Source of the DNA: Chloranthus sessilifolius | Lineage: Eukaryota; Streptophyta; Magnoliopsida; Chloranthales; Chloranthaceae | Assembly: GCA_021018995.1 (NCBI GenBank) | Contig: CM037586.1 | Coordinates: 9,093,328-9,157,327 of the forward strand | Length of the DNA stretch: 64,000 nucleotides | Direction: 5' to 3' | Shown here: positions 55,293 to 64,000 of the stretch, in pieces | Position numbering within the stretch: the stretch's first letter is position 1 | Layout: each line of letters begins with the position of its first letter | Notes under the pieces: model-generated | What the model was told of the DNA's origin: nothing | The model's input: the letters and a program-made list of their open reading frames with translations, nothing else | Database searches by the model: none | Position numbers and translations under genes: made by a program

Positions 55293-58117
55293 GTAAGGTT
55301 TCTCTCTCTCTCACTGTAAGTCTCTCTATCTCTCTCAATGATTCTTCTTCCTCTTATTTTTCTTCTTTATTTTTCTACATCAAAATCAGAAACGGGTTAG
55401 ATAAGATGCCCTAGGTCATTTTTTTCATGTTATGGTTGGATCGCCTGGTGCAGTCTTCTTTGTAGACTGACCTAGGGTGGCGCAAACTGACCTAGAGTGG
55501 CGCAAACCGACCTAGAGCAGTTTGAAAATAGAGAAATGAGTGAGAAAAACTACCCTCGGTCAGTTTAAAACGTCCTAGGTCAGTTTTGGTCATCACCTAG
55601 TGCATTCTACTCTGCAAACTGATCTAGGATGGCGCAAACTGACCTAGAGTGGCGCAAACTGACCTAGGGCAGTTTAAAACTGATAAATGGGTGAGATAAA
55701 CTACCCTGGGTCAATTTGCAACTATCCTAAGTCAGTTTGAAACTACCCTAGGTCAGTTTTGGAGATCATCTGATACAGTCTACTCTGTAAACTAACCTAG
55801 GGTGGCGCAAATTGACCTAGAGTGGCGCAAACTGACCTAGGGCAGTTTGAAAACAGATAAATGGGTGAGATAAACTACCCTGGGTCAGTTTAAAATGCCC
55901 TAGGTTAGTTTTGGTGATCACCTGATACAATCTTCTCTGTAAACTGACCTAGGGTGGCAAAAACTGACCTAGAGTGGCGCAAACTTACCTAGGGTAGTTT
56001 GAAAATAGATAAATGGGTGAGATAAACTACCCTGGACCAGTTTAAAATGCCCCAGGTCAGTTTTGGTGATCACCTGATACAGTCTTCTCTGTAAACTGGC
56101 CTAGGGTGGCGAAAACTGACCTAGAGTGGCACAAACTGACCTAGGGCAGTTTGAAAACAGATAAATGGGTGAGATAAACTACCATGGGTTAGTTTGAAAC
56201 AACCCTGGGTCAGTTTAAAATGCTCTAGGTCAGTTTTGGTGATCACCTGATACAATCTTCTCTGTAAACTGATGTAGGGTGGCGCAAACTGACCTAGAGT
56301 GGCGCAAACTGACCTAGGGCAGTTGGAAAATAAATAAATGGGTGAGATAAACTATCTTGCGTCAGTTTGAAACTACCCTAGGTCAGTTTAAAATACCCTA
56401 GGTCAGTTTTGGTGATCACTTAGTGCAGTCTACTCAGAATCACCTAGGTGGCGCAAAATCGACCTAGAGTGACGAAATCGACCTAGGCGTTTGAAAACAG
56501 ATAAATGGGTGAGATAAACTACCCTGGGTCAGTTTGAAACAACCCTGGGTCAATTTTGGAGATCACCGATACTACTCAGAACCCGACTAGGGTGGCTAAA
56601 CCCACTAGAGTGGCACAAACTAACCTAGGACAGTTGGAAAACAGATAAATGGGTGAGATAAACTACCCTAGGTCAGTTTGAAACTAGCCTAGGTCAGTTT
56701 AAAATGCTCTAAGTCAGTTTTGGTGATCACTTGATACAGTCTTCTCTGTAACCCACCTAGGGTGGCAAATCGACCTAGAGTGGCGATTGGAAAAGATAAA
56801 TGGGAGAGATAAACTATCCTAGGTCAGTTTGAAACTAGCTTAGGTCAGTTAAAAATGCTCTAGGTCAGTTTTGGTGATCACCTAGTACAGGCTACTCTGT
56901 AAACGGGCCTAGGGTGGCACAAACTGACTTAGAGTGGCGCAAACTGACCTAGGGCAGTTTAAAACTGATAAATGGGTGAGATAAACTACCCTGGGTCAGT
57001 TTGAAACTACCCTAGGTCAGTTTTGGAGATCACCTGATCTACTCTATAAACCCGACCTAGGGTGGCGGCCCGACCTAGAGTGGCGAGCGGCCTAGGGCAG
57101 TTGGAAAATAGATAAATGGGTGAGATAAACTACCCTGGGTCAGTTTGAAACAACCCTGGGTCAGTTTAAAATGCCCTAGGTCAATTTTGGTGATCACCTG
57201 ATACAGTCTTCTCTGTAAACTGACCTAGGGTGGCGAAAACTGACCTAGAGTGGCGCAAACTGACCTAGGGCAATTTGAAAACAGATAAATGGGTGAGATA
57301 AACTACCCTGAGTCAGTTTGAAACTACCCTAAGTCAGTTTAAAATGCCCTAGGTCAATTTTGGTGATCACCTAGTGCAGTCTACTCTGTAAACCGGCCTA
57401 GGGTGGCGAACACTGACCTAGAGTGGCGCAAACTGACCTAGGGCAGTTTAAAACTGATAAATGGGTGAGATAAACTACCCTGGGTTAGTTTGAAACAACC
57501 CTGGGTCAGTTTAAAATGCTCTAGGTCAGTTTTGGTGATCACCTGATACAATCTTCTCTCAGAATCATGTAGGTGGCGCCAAGCCGACCTAGATAAATGG
57601 GTGAGATAAACTACCCAGAGTCAGTTTGAAACTACCCTAGGTTAGTTTAAAATGCCCTAGGTCAGTTTTGGTGATCACACAGTACAGTCTACTCTGTAAA
57701 CGGGCCTAGGGTGGCGAAAACTGACCTAGGGCAGTTTAAAACAGATAAATGGGTGAGATAAACTACCCTGGGTCTGTTTGAAACTACCCTAGGTCAGTTT
57801 AAAATATCTTATGTCAGTTTTGGTGTTCACCGAATGCAGTCTACTCTGTAAACTGGCCTAGCGTGGCGCAAATTGACCTAGAGTGGTGCAAACTGTCCTA
57901 GAGTGATCGTAAACTGACCTACAAGTGCTCTACCTATTCTTGAGTATTCCTTAATGTATTATGAGTTAAAAAATATACTTTCTATGGAGTTGGCGGTCAC
58001 CTAGTGCAGTCTGTGTTGTAAGTTTGGTTATCCTTGTTGATAATTTCTAATGTAGTTAGACTCTCTCTAGTGATTAGTCTAACTTAATTTTATTTTGGTC
58101 ACAATCATTGTTAGTAG
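55293..58117 (+). other. Putative 5'-UTR intron of the MULE transposase gene
   Basis: GTAAGG at 55293 and a TTGTTAGTAG acceptor at 58117, nine bp before the transposase ATG at 58127. The intron is inferred from splice-site likeness and gene layout only. Almost its whole length is the minisatellite described next. Confidence 0.45.
55430..57920 (+). repeat. Minisatellite, about 15 units of 136-175 bp
   Basis: Each unit holds GGTGAGATAAACTACCCTGG, one to three GGTCAGTTTRAAA blocks, TTTTGGTGATCACC, CTGTAAACTGACCTAGGG and TGGCGCAAACTGACCTAGAG. The word ATAAATGGGTGAGATAAACT recurs at about 55687, 55858, 56010, 56161, 56333, 56503, 56646, 56798, 56968, 57113, 57288, 57459, 57594 and 57747. Steps fall mostly near 151 or 171 bp, the difference being one roughly 20-bp sub-repeat. 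AAACTGACCTAGGG and CCCTAGGTCAGTTT within a unit are exact inverted copies, so every unit can form a stem. Some units are shortened irregularly (56430-56480, 56570-56610, 56755-56800). Confidence 0.93.
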
Positions 58118-58126
58118 ATATCAACG

Positions 58127-61060
58127 ATGGCTACATCCGAAGATAAAGTTTACTTATTATGCTTTTATGATGGGCGGTTAAATGATTCTGACTCTACGAA
58201 ACCGGTGTATGAGGTCGGAAAAAGGAAAGTATTGGTTGTAGAGAGAGAGATAAGTTTAGAGGATTTAATTGTCAAAATATATGAGATGACAAAAATTCGG
58301 ATCAAAGATACAATACTGAAGCTTAGCTACGTAATGCCACAAGTAGGGGGAGAAAAGTATGTGATAAACCTTGATGATGACAATGACGTGCATGAGATGA
58401 TGCATTATCAACAGTTTGTCGGGTATAGTATATGTATTTACGTACAAAAAGCTCCTTTCGAACAAGACAATGATTGTCATGCTGATCCTTTGACTGATTT
58501 CTCTAACGGCTTAACACCCATCGAGTCCTTCCCGTTACATGCCTATCAGAGGGGTTTGAGACTCAACGTAACACAGTTGTAAGTGCATCGACTACTGTAT
58601 GTCAAACTCCTATCACCCACCTGAATAATCTTTATAGTAGAAGGTGCATAATATATTTATGATTGGTATTGATTAGTTCGCTTATATACTTATGTCTTTG
58701 TTGGTTTGTGTTTGTTGAATTAATTTATTTTATTTACATTGATGTAGGAACGAAGAGCATACTTTTTCATCCCCATTCAATGCAACAGTAACTACTTGGC
58801 CCACTACTACTTCGTCCTCACATGGAAGATTAATTCAATCTACTAAGTCAATAGTATTGAGATTATCTCGTAAATTAAATTTATTAAGTTGATAATTGAT
58901 TATCCGTCCTTCAACAGGCATGTTGGTGTGACACGTGTTTCAGATAGTAAAAATGAAGTCGGCCCTCCTTTAGTGCATGTCCCCATCGATCCCGCCAACG
59001 AAAATATAAGCGTATCTCTGAGAGGTGTGTTCGAGGGCAATGCATATAATATCGGTACAGTTGGGAATGAGAAAGCTACTGCACTCTCTAAGGGAGGTAG
59101 TATAGATGCCAGCATATGGACCGTCAATGCGAAGCTGTAGTGAGTGTAGGGGGTGAACTTGACGAAGAGAAAGTAGAGGTACACCTCGATAGCGAACCAA
59201 GGCACAATGATCAGTGGTGATATTACAAAATCCCCGTTTGTAACACAAAGCGGCATGCTTCCTATTATTGAAGACATATATGTGGTGGATGAGGCACAAC
59301 AAGTGAGCGGTGTTCTGGCGTGAGACTTGTTCTCAATTTAAACCAAATATTCACTGGGAAGATATCATTCCATAATGCTTTGAGAGAATTTGCAATGCAT
59401 GAGAACTTCGAAATTAAACCGACCAAAACTAATCGAAAGGTTATTGCTGCCAAATGTCGTGAAGATGGATGCTCTTGGCGTATACGTGCTTCGAAGATGA
59501 GAGACTCCGATTATTTTAAAATTAAAAGATTTACTCCAGAGCATACTTGTGGGTTGCCATGAGATAGACAACAGAGCCATCGTCAAGCTACAAGTATTTG
59601 GATGGCGTCATTATGAAGGACCACTAAAGAAAATAGCAACTACACTCCCAAGCGAGATAATGTGTGGCGGAGAACGCGATTTCAAACCAATACAGGATAT
59701 CGGAGGGCTTGGCGTGCAAAAGAGATCGCCCTCAATGATATTAGAGGTAGTTGGAAGGAGTTTTATAAATTGCTCCCATCATATATGGTGGAACTGAAAC
59801 GCGTGGATCCTCAATGCCTTATATACCTACAGACGAAGGAAGACAATGCATTCTTGAGAATCTTTTGGGCATTTGGTCCATGCACTGATTCATTTAGGAA
59901 GTATATACGGCCGCTTATTTCGGTTGATGGTACACATTTATTCGGAAGGTAAAGAGCTTCACTCCTCATAGCCACCGGCATTGATGGAAATAAGAGGATA
60001 TTTCCATTGTGTTTTGTCGTAGTGGAATCAGAGAATAGTAGTTCTTGGGAATATTTTTTACATGGATTGGCATAGATCATAGGATACGATTCACACGCAG
60101 TAATCCTAAGTGATCGACAAAAAGGTCTTACTCAAGCAGTGCCAAAAGTCTTTCGGTATGCTTTTTATATCACATTGAGAAAAATTTGAAGAGTATGTAC
60201 AAGAATGAACTTGTAATAGAACACACAAAGAAAGCATGTTACGCGTATACTAAAATTGAATTTGATAAAGAAATGAGTGAAATTCAGAAGATATCTGAAG
60301 AAGCGTATGACTACATTGTTCAGATTGGAAAACAACATTGAGCTAGAGCACATTTTCCTATTGGGAGATACGAACACACGACCACATCACGGTCTAAATG
60401 TCTCAATAATGCACTGAAAGATGCTAGGGATCTACCGATCATTGGTCTAATAGAAAATACGCATAAGAAGGTGATGGAATATTTTTACAATAGAAGGAAT
60501 GAGGCCGAAAAGTGGACCACAATTATGACGCCAAAGACCGAAGAGTTTTTTAAAGAAAATGATAGAGCGCCGTTCATGTATACTACATTTCCCTCTGACT
60601 TTGATGAATTTTTAATTGTTGGAGATACTAGAAATACCGTGCATCTGGGAAAACGCATGTGCTCTTGTCGGCAATTTAAAATTTTGGGCGTCCCGTGTAA
60701 ACATGCATTGGCAGCCATAAATAATCGTTGCACAAGTCCCTATTTATACGCTCAAGATTGGTTCACGGTGGATAGGTACCGCAAGACTTACGAGCCTATT
60801 ATTCATGCCACTATGAGTAGTGATAAGTGGGTCGAACGAACCTAAGGAGAAAAGAATAGGTATGCCACCAGTTCCTAGGGTACCAACAGGACAACCTAAA
60901 AATTTGAGAAGAAAGAGTGTCGGTGAGGTGGTCGCATGTCGGCGATGCACCAATTGTAGGGAGGTTGGTCATAATCGAAAGAGTTGCAAAAGACCCCCTA
61001 AAGGTAACATTTTTCCTGCAGAAGTACACATTGCCTACATAGTCACTTTAAAAGTTTCTT
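58127..61060 (+). pseudogene. Mutator-like element (MULE) transposase, multi-exon, frameshifted
   Basis: MuDR-type DDE transposase, cut-and-paste. Exon 1 from ATG 58127 to the donor near 58579 is an N-terminal PB1-like domain (VYLLCFYDGRL, LEDLIVKIYEM, YVINLDDDNDVHEM). Exons after acceptors near 58748 and 58918 are weakly coding. The MuDR DNA-binding domain with Cys/His pattern follows at 59320-59560 (FHNALREFAMHENF, CREDGCSWRIRAS, FTPEHTC). The transposase core starts about 59700: ISVDGTHLFG with the first catalytic Asp, LLIATGIDGNKRIFPLCF, SSSWEYFLHGL, ILSDRQKGL with the second Asp. A SWIM zinc finger, CSCRQFKILGVPCKHA, lies at 60660, and a CCHC knuckle (CTNCREVGHNRKSC) at 60950. At least five frameshifts or stops (59560, 59950, 60075, 60165, 60340) kill it. 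Confidence 0.92.
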
Positions 61061-61629
61061 GACGGACTTTTATTTGCTTCCACTATCTGTTATGCATTTT
61101 ATCTCTCGTTCATTTATCTAGAATAACCTATAACAATTTAATATTTTCTATTATTTATTTGTTTAGAGGTTCCAGTGTCAGATGCAACAGTGTCACGTGG
61201 GCATTGAGGTCTCACAGAGTTATATTAAAGCTATTGAGGCGGCCAACTTATGCTCTGTATTGATGGAGTTCGGTTTTTATAAGCATCAAACAAAGGTAAC
61301 CCTTACATTCATATGATAACATGCAAAGTAAATCAATTTGGTAGGAATCAAACCGAGGTAACCCCTAAATTAAGAAGATAGTATCCAAATGAAACTATAA
61401 ATTAGTGATTGTTCTAAATTACATATGCATAAAAAGGTAAACGAAATTTACTCGAGTAGGAAATAGTAGAAGATAGGGAGGTTCGAGACCTAATACGATG
61501 TAGATAGAAAATATTATAAATACATGTCTGCTAATCAGTCGAAATATTGGGTGGCATCAACGCAAAATGTCTTATATCGATTTTCAAGACGTAGGTTTAT
61601 TTTTGCACGAATACAAGACCGTAGAAAAA
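61061..61629. other. Possible last exon and 3' region of the MULE; otherwise no gene
   Basis: After an acceptor-like TTTAG near 61168 a short open stretch follows, then AT-rich DNA. The plus-strand frame at 61524-61865 overlaps the better supported minus-strand ORF and is treated as a shadow. Confidence 0.4.
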
Positions 61630-62016
61630 TTACATCTGGTTGGTCGGAGGACCACATCGACGAACCAAACATAAATAAGAATTCATTGCGAAACGCAAAT
61701 TCAAATATGCCCATAATCCACTGGGCATATGTCGAAAGGTCATTCTTGCCAAGAGCTCAATTGCCCCTAAGCGTCGCTCATTTATTTGCTCTAGAGTACT
61801 GTAAGGTGGAATACACCACATATCATCTCCCTCAAAAAGAGATAAATAAGGTTCGTGAAGCTTGAAGATGTCCTCGATGATGTACATGGCATAGAAATTA
61901 TCGCTAAATGGGAAGGCCTCCTGATCCATGATGCAATATTTGCGGACCCGATTTAGAATGAATCGACCGGCTTGAAGAAGTACTTCTGCTGGGATCCTCT
62001 GCGGTAGGGTTGCCAT
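61630..62016 (-). CDS. Unknown ORF, family X copy 1 (128 aa)
   Basis: Open from ATG 62016 (MATLPQRIPAEVLLQAG) to the stop at 61630. The frame continues upstream to another ATG at 62142, but homology with copy 2 starts near MATLPQ. Key blocks are RFILNRVRKYC, DNFYAMYIIEDIF, FEGDDMWCIPP, LEQINERRLG and WAYLNLRF. It shares IP, AG, RVRKYC, FY, MY, IE and EGDD with the plus-strand ORF at 62740. No domain, signal or membrane segment recognised. It lies convergent to the MULE transposase, as mudrB does to mudrA in maize MuDR, but I see no likeness to MURB. Intact as written, which is unusual in this window. Confidence 0.5.
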   Translation of the reverse strand: MATLPQRIPAEVLLQAGRFILNRVRKYCIMDQEAFPFSDNFYAMYIIEDIFKLHEPYLSLFEGDDMWCIPPYSTLEQINERRLGAIELLARMTFRHMPSGLWAYLNLRFAMNSYLCLVRRCGPPTNQM

Positions 62017-62079
62017 GAATGTGTATAGGGGGTGATGAACAAAAGGGGTTGAGAGGTAATGAGTAAGTGTTGTATGTGT

Positions 62080-62695
62080 GTTTATTATATAGTTGTGAGC
62101 TAGGTAGAGATTATTACTAGCCTCTATGAGTTGACAACACATGGAGTGGAGGAGTTATCATTCACCGAGATGGCGTATGAGTTGACAACACATACTAGCC
62201 TCTACGATTTAACAATACACACATAGGGGTCAAATGAGTTATCTTTAGGTGAGTTGATAACACATACCCCGCAGTCAAATATAATAATATTATCGAGATG
62301 CAATGGAGAGTGGACAACACAAACATAGCTGAAACTGTAGTCAATACTCATAACTAGAGTAATGGCAGACTGTATGAGTTGACAACACACACGCAAGGGC
62401 CAAATGAGTTATCTTTCGGTGAGTTAACAGAACATACCTCGCACGGGGCTAAAAGAGGGTCTCTCTTATCACAGACTCTCTCTACGAGAGTAGTCTAATA
62501 TAATAATACGATCGAGATTCAATGGTGAGTGGACAATACGTATATAGACCTGAACCATCTCACTGGTAGGTGCTAGCCTGTAGGAATTGACAATACAGAC
62601 ATAGCTGAAACTATGGTACAATACTCATAAGTAGAGCAATGGTAACCTCTACGAGTTGACAACAGACACATAGGGGCCAAATAAGTTATCTATAA
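62080..62695 (+). repeat. Degenerate direct repeats between the divergent family X ORFs
   Basis: GAGTTGACAACACA-type words recur at about 62127, 62172, 62366 and 62658 (with relatives at 62240 and 62310). GGGGCCAAATGAGTTATCTTT-like phrases, shorter than that in each copy, occur near 62226, 62397 and 62673. ATAGCTGAAACTGTAGT / ATAGCTGAAACTATGGT occur at 62325 and 62598. Unit length is about 230-290 bp. The repeats occupy the shared upstream region of both ORFs. Confidence 0.75.
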
Positions 62696-62739
62696 GTATG
62701 GTCGTGATCTTGATTTACGGTCATCCAACTCACCACAAT

Positions 62740-63060
62740 ATGCCGACTCCCATCCCCAACACAATAATGGTAGAGGCTGGGCATCTTATGCTTAAAAGAG
62801 TTCGTAAGTATTGTTGTCTAAAAGAATCAGCATACCAATTGGACAATGATTTCTATGGTATGTATCTCATCGAAAGTGCATTCCATGCCTGTGAAGCACG
62901 TGCTCTCCAATACGAAGGAGATGACCTATGATTTCCACCCCCTCCAACCACCATGATAGCGGTGCGAGAGGGTTCACGGCCCCTTAGAGTTCATCTTTTG
63001 CGACGAGTTCATATTTCGGTTTGGGCCCTCAGAAATTTCCATGGAAGATGAACCTGAATT
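62740..63060 (+). pseudogene. Unknown ORF, family X copy 2 (nonsense mutation)
   Basis: From ATG 62740: MPTPIPNTIMVEAGHLML, KRVRKYCCLKESAY, DNDFYGMYLIESAF, YEGDDL, then TGA at 62929. In copy 1 the matching position is tryptophan (EGDDMWC), so TGG-to-TGA is the likely lesion. Beyond the stop the same frame stays readable (FPPPPTTMIAVREGS, RRVHISVWALRNFHG), again parallel to copy 1 (IPPYSTL..., WAYLNLRF). Divergent from copy 1 across the repeat region. Function unknown. Roughly 40 percent identity to copy 1 over 60 residues by eye. Confidence 0.55.
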
Positions 63061-63260
63061 AATTTCAAGCTTACCCGTGATTCGAGCCAATAACTGGATA
63101 TGTTTGCAGGCAAATCAGTTTAAAACATATGCCGTTCATGCAAACTCCTGAAACTAATGTAGTGGAAACATTATGTAATGCACTGTTCGGTTATGTACTT
63201 CTCTGTCCATAGAAATAAAATTTTTACTATCTTATAATTTGTGTGGAGTTATATGTAATG

Positions 63261-64000
63261 CACTACGTAAAAAAAGCTCTAAAAAGACATAAGATAAGAC
63301 TATTTTTTGACGTTTTTAAATAAGGCCGTTTATAGCAGTCTTAAACTTACTAATAGGATGGTCACATACTGACAGATGACAAGGAGCAGCTCCACTATTT
63401 GTTTGGGATTGCTCTTTGAATGCAAGGAGCAGCTCCCCCAATTTCTTGGGATAATATCTTCCCTTGGGACTAAATTATGCTTCAAAGCTTATGAAGATTC
63501 ATTGGCCGTTCAAAACTTTTTTTTTGAATACTATGAATTGCAGATCATGACCCAAATTACTTTTACCATATACATAATGCAGGAATTCCTCTTGATATTA
63601 TTAGCAGGTAATTTGTGAGTATGTGTCTTTTAATATGCATGGCCTGTAGAAATTTTAGCGAATTAAGGCAATTCACCTTGCTTCTTTGGGTGTCCAAAGA
63701 TCCAAACCATCAACACCTCCAAATCGTATCATTTCCTTTTCTTAAAGCTTTCCATTTAGATTTCTATTCCATTTTCTCTCTCAATTTTGAAGATTCCATT
63801 CCTGTTACTCGATCTACATCATATTAGATAGAGATGAACTGATCAGTGATGAACCCCTTGTGTTTAGGCTATAAAAAATATCAACTTCCGAGTTCCGACT
63901 TCACAGATGACCCATAATATTTACACAAAAAAAAAAGAACCATTAATTTTTCTTCAGTTTTGTAGTCTTCAATAATCCTTCATCATCCTCTGTCCCAGTT
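63261..64000 (+). mobile_element. Second CACTA-type terminus, element runs off the window
   Basis: CACTACGTAAAAAAAGCTC closely resembles the terminus at 4438 (CACTACGTGAAAAGC). It is followed by GACGTTTTTAAATAAGGCCG, of the style seen in CACTA subterminal regions. The other end would lie beyond 64000. Downstream (63370-63840) are open stretches without recognised homology, including a duplicated AGGAGCAGCTCC word at 63382 and 63425. Confidence 0.4.

Noticed and set aside
61524-61865. 113-codon plus-strand ORF
   Set aside because: Overlaps the minus-strand ORF that has a homologous partner at 62740. The plus frame has no homology.

Overview
This is nuclear DNA from a flowering plant. The evidence is exon fragments of plant genes with GT/AG splice sites (NUP205, RPN5, a sulfate transporter, a PPR protein, a GH17 glucanase, a non-specific phospholipase C, a subtilase), AAACCCTAG-type 5' leaders, and plant lineages of LTR retrotransposons and DNA transposons. 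The species cannot be told from the sequence. No intact, ordinary host gene is visible. The window is a nest of mobile elements and captured or decayed gene pieces.

Layout. Positions 1-2903 hold the 5' part of an Athila-like Ty3/Gypsy retrotransposon on the minus strand (copy A), cut by the window edge. Positions 4438-44341 are bounded by inverted CACTACGTGAAAA termini and are read as one CACTA-type DNA transposon of about 13.9 kb once later insertions are removed. It carries fragments of at least five host genes: sulfate transporter, NUP205 (five spliced exons), PPR, RPN5 and GH17 glucanase. Two retrotransposons sit inside it. One is a complete Tekay/Del-like chromovirus on the minus strand (13157-26088, perfect TSD TAAAC). 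The other is an Athila-like element on the plus strand (29588-42648, copy B), whose 3' LTR is itself split by a Tekay-like solo LTR (38915-41404, perfect TSD ATTTC).

To the right, 44342-55140 is intergenic. It holds dispersed repeats, a subtilase exon, a Mutator-like foldback element with a perfect 9-bp TSD (49729-51551), and the promoter plus first exon of a phospholipase C gene. Positions 55167-61060 hold a decayed Mutator-like (MULE) transposase gene whose putative 5'-UTR intron is filled by a minisatellite of about 2.5 kb. It is followed by two divergent, homologous ORFs of unknown family (61630-62016 and 62740-63060) and a second CACTA-type end at 63261.

Most striking signal. The Athila-like and Tekay-like elements, which belong to different Ty3/Gypsy lineages, both carry dense arrays of 12-bp palindromes. 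In the Athila-like copies the site is TCAATCGATTGA, in pairs or runs at an exact 22-bp pitch with unrelated 10-nt spacers. In the Tekay-like copies it is TCGATTAATCGA, at a 19- or 21-bp pitch. Both are built from the same pentamer (AATCG/CGATT) in opposite order. Both families also carry an extra ORF downstream of gag/pol that appears to contain the same type of domain. A protein-binding or silencing/anti-silencing array is a reasonable but unproven reading.
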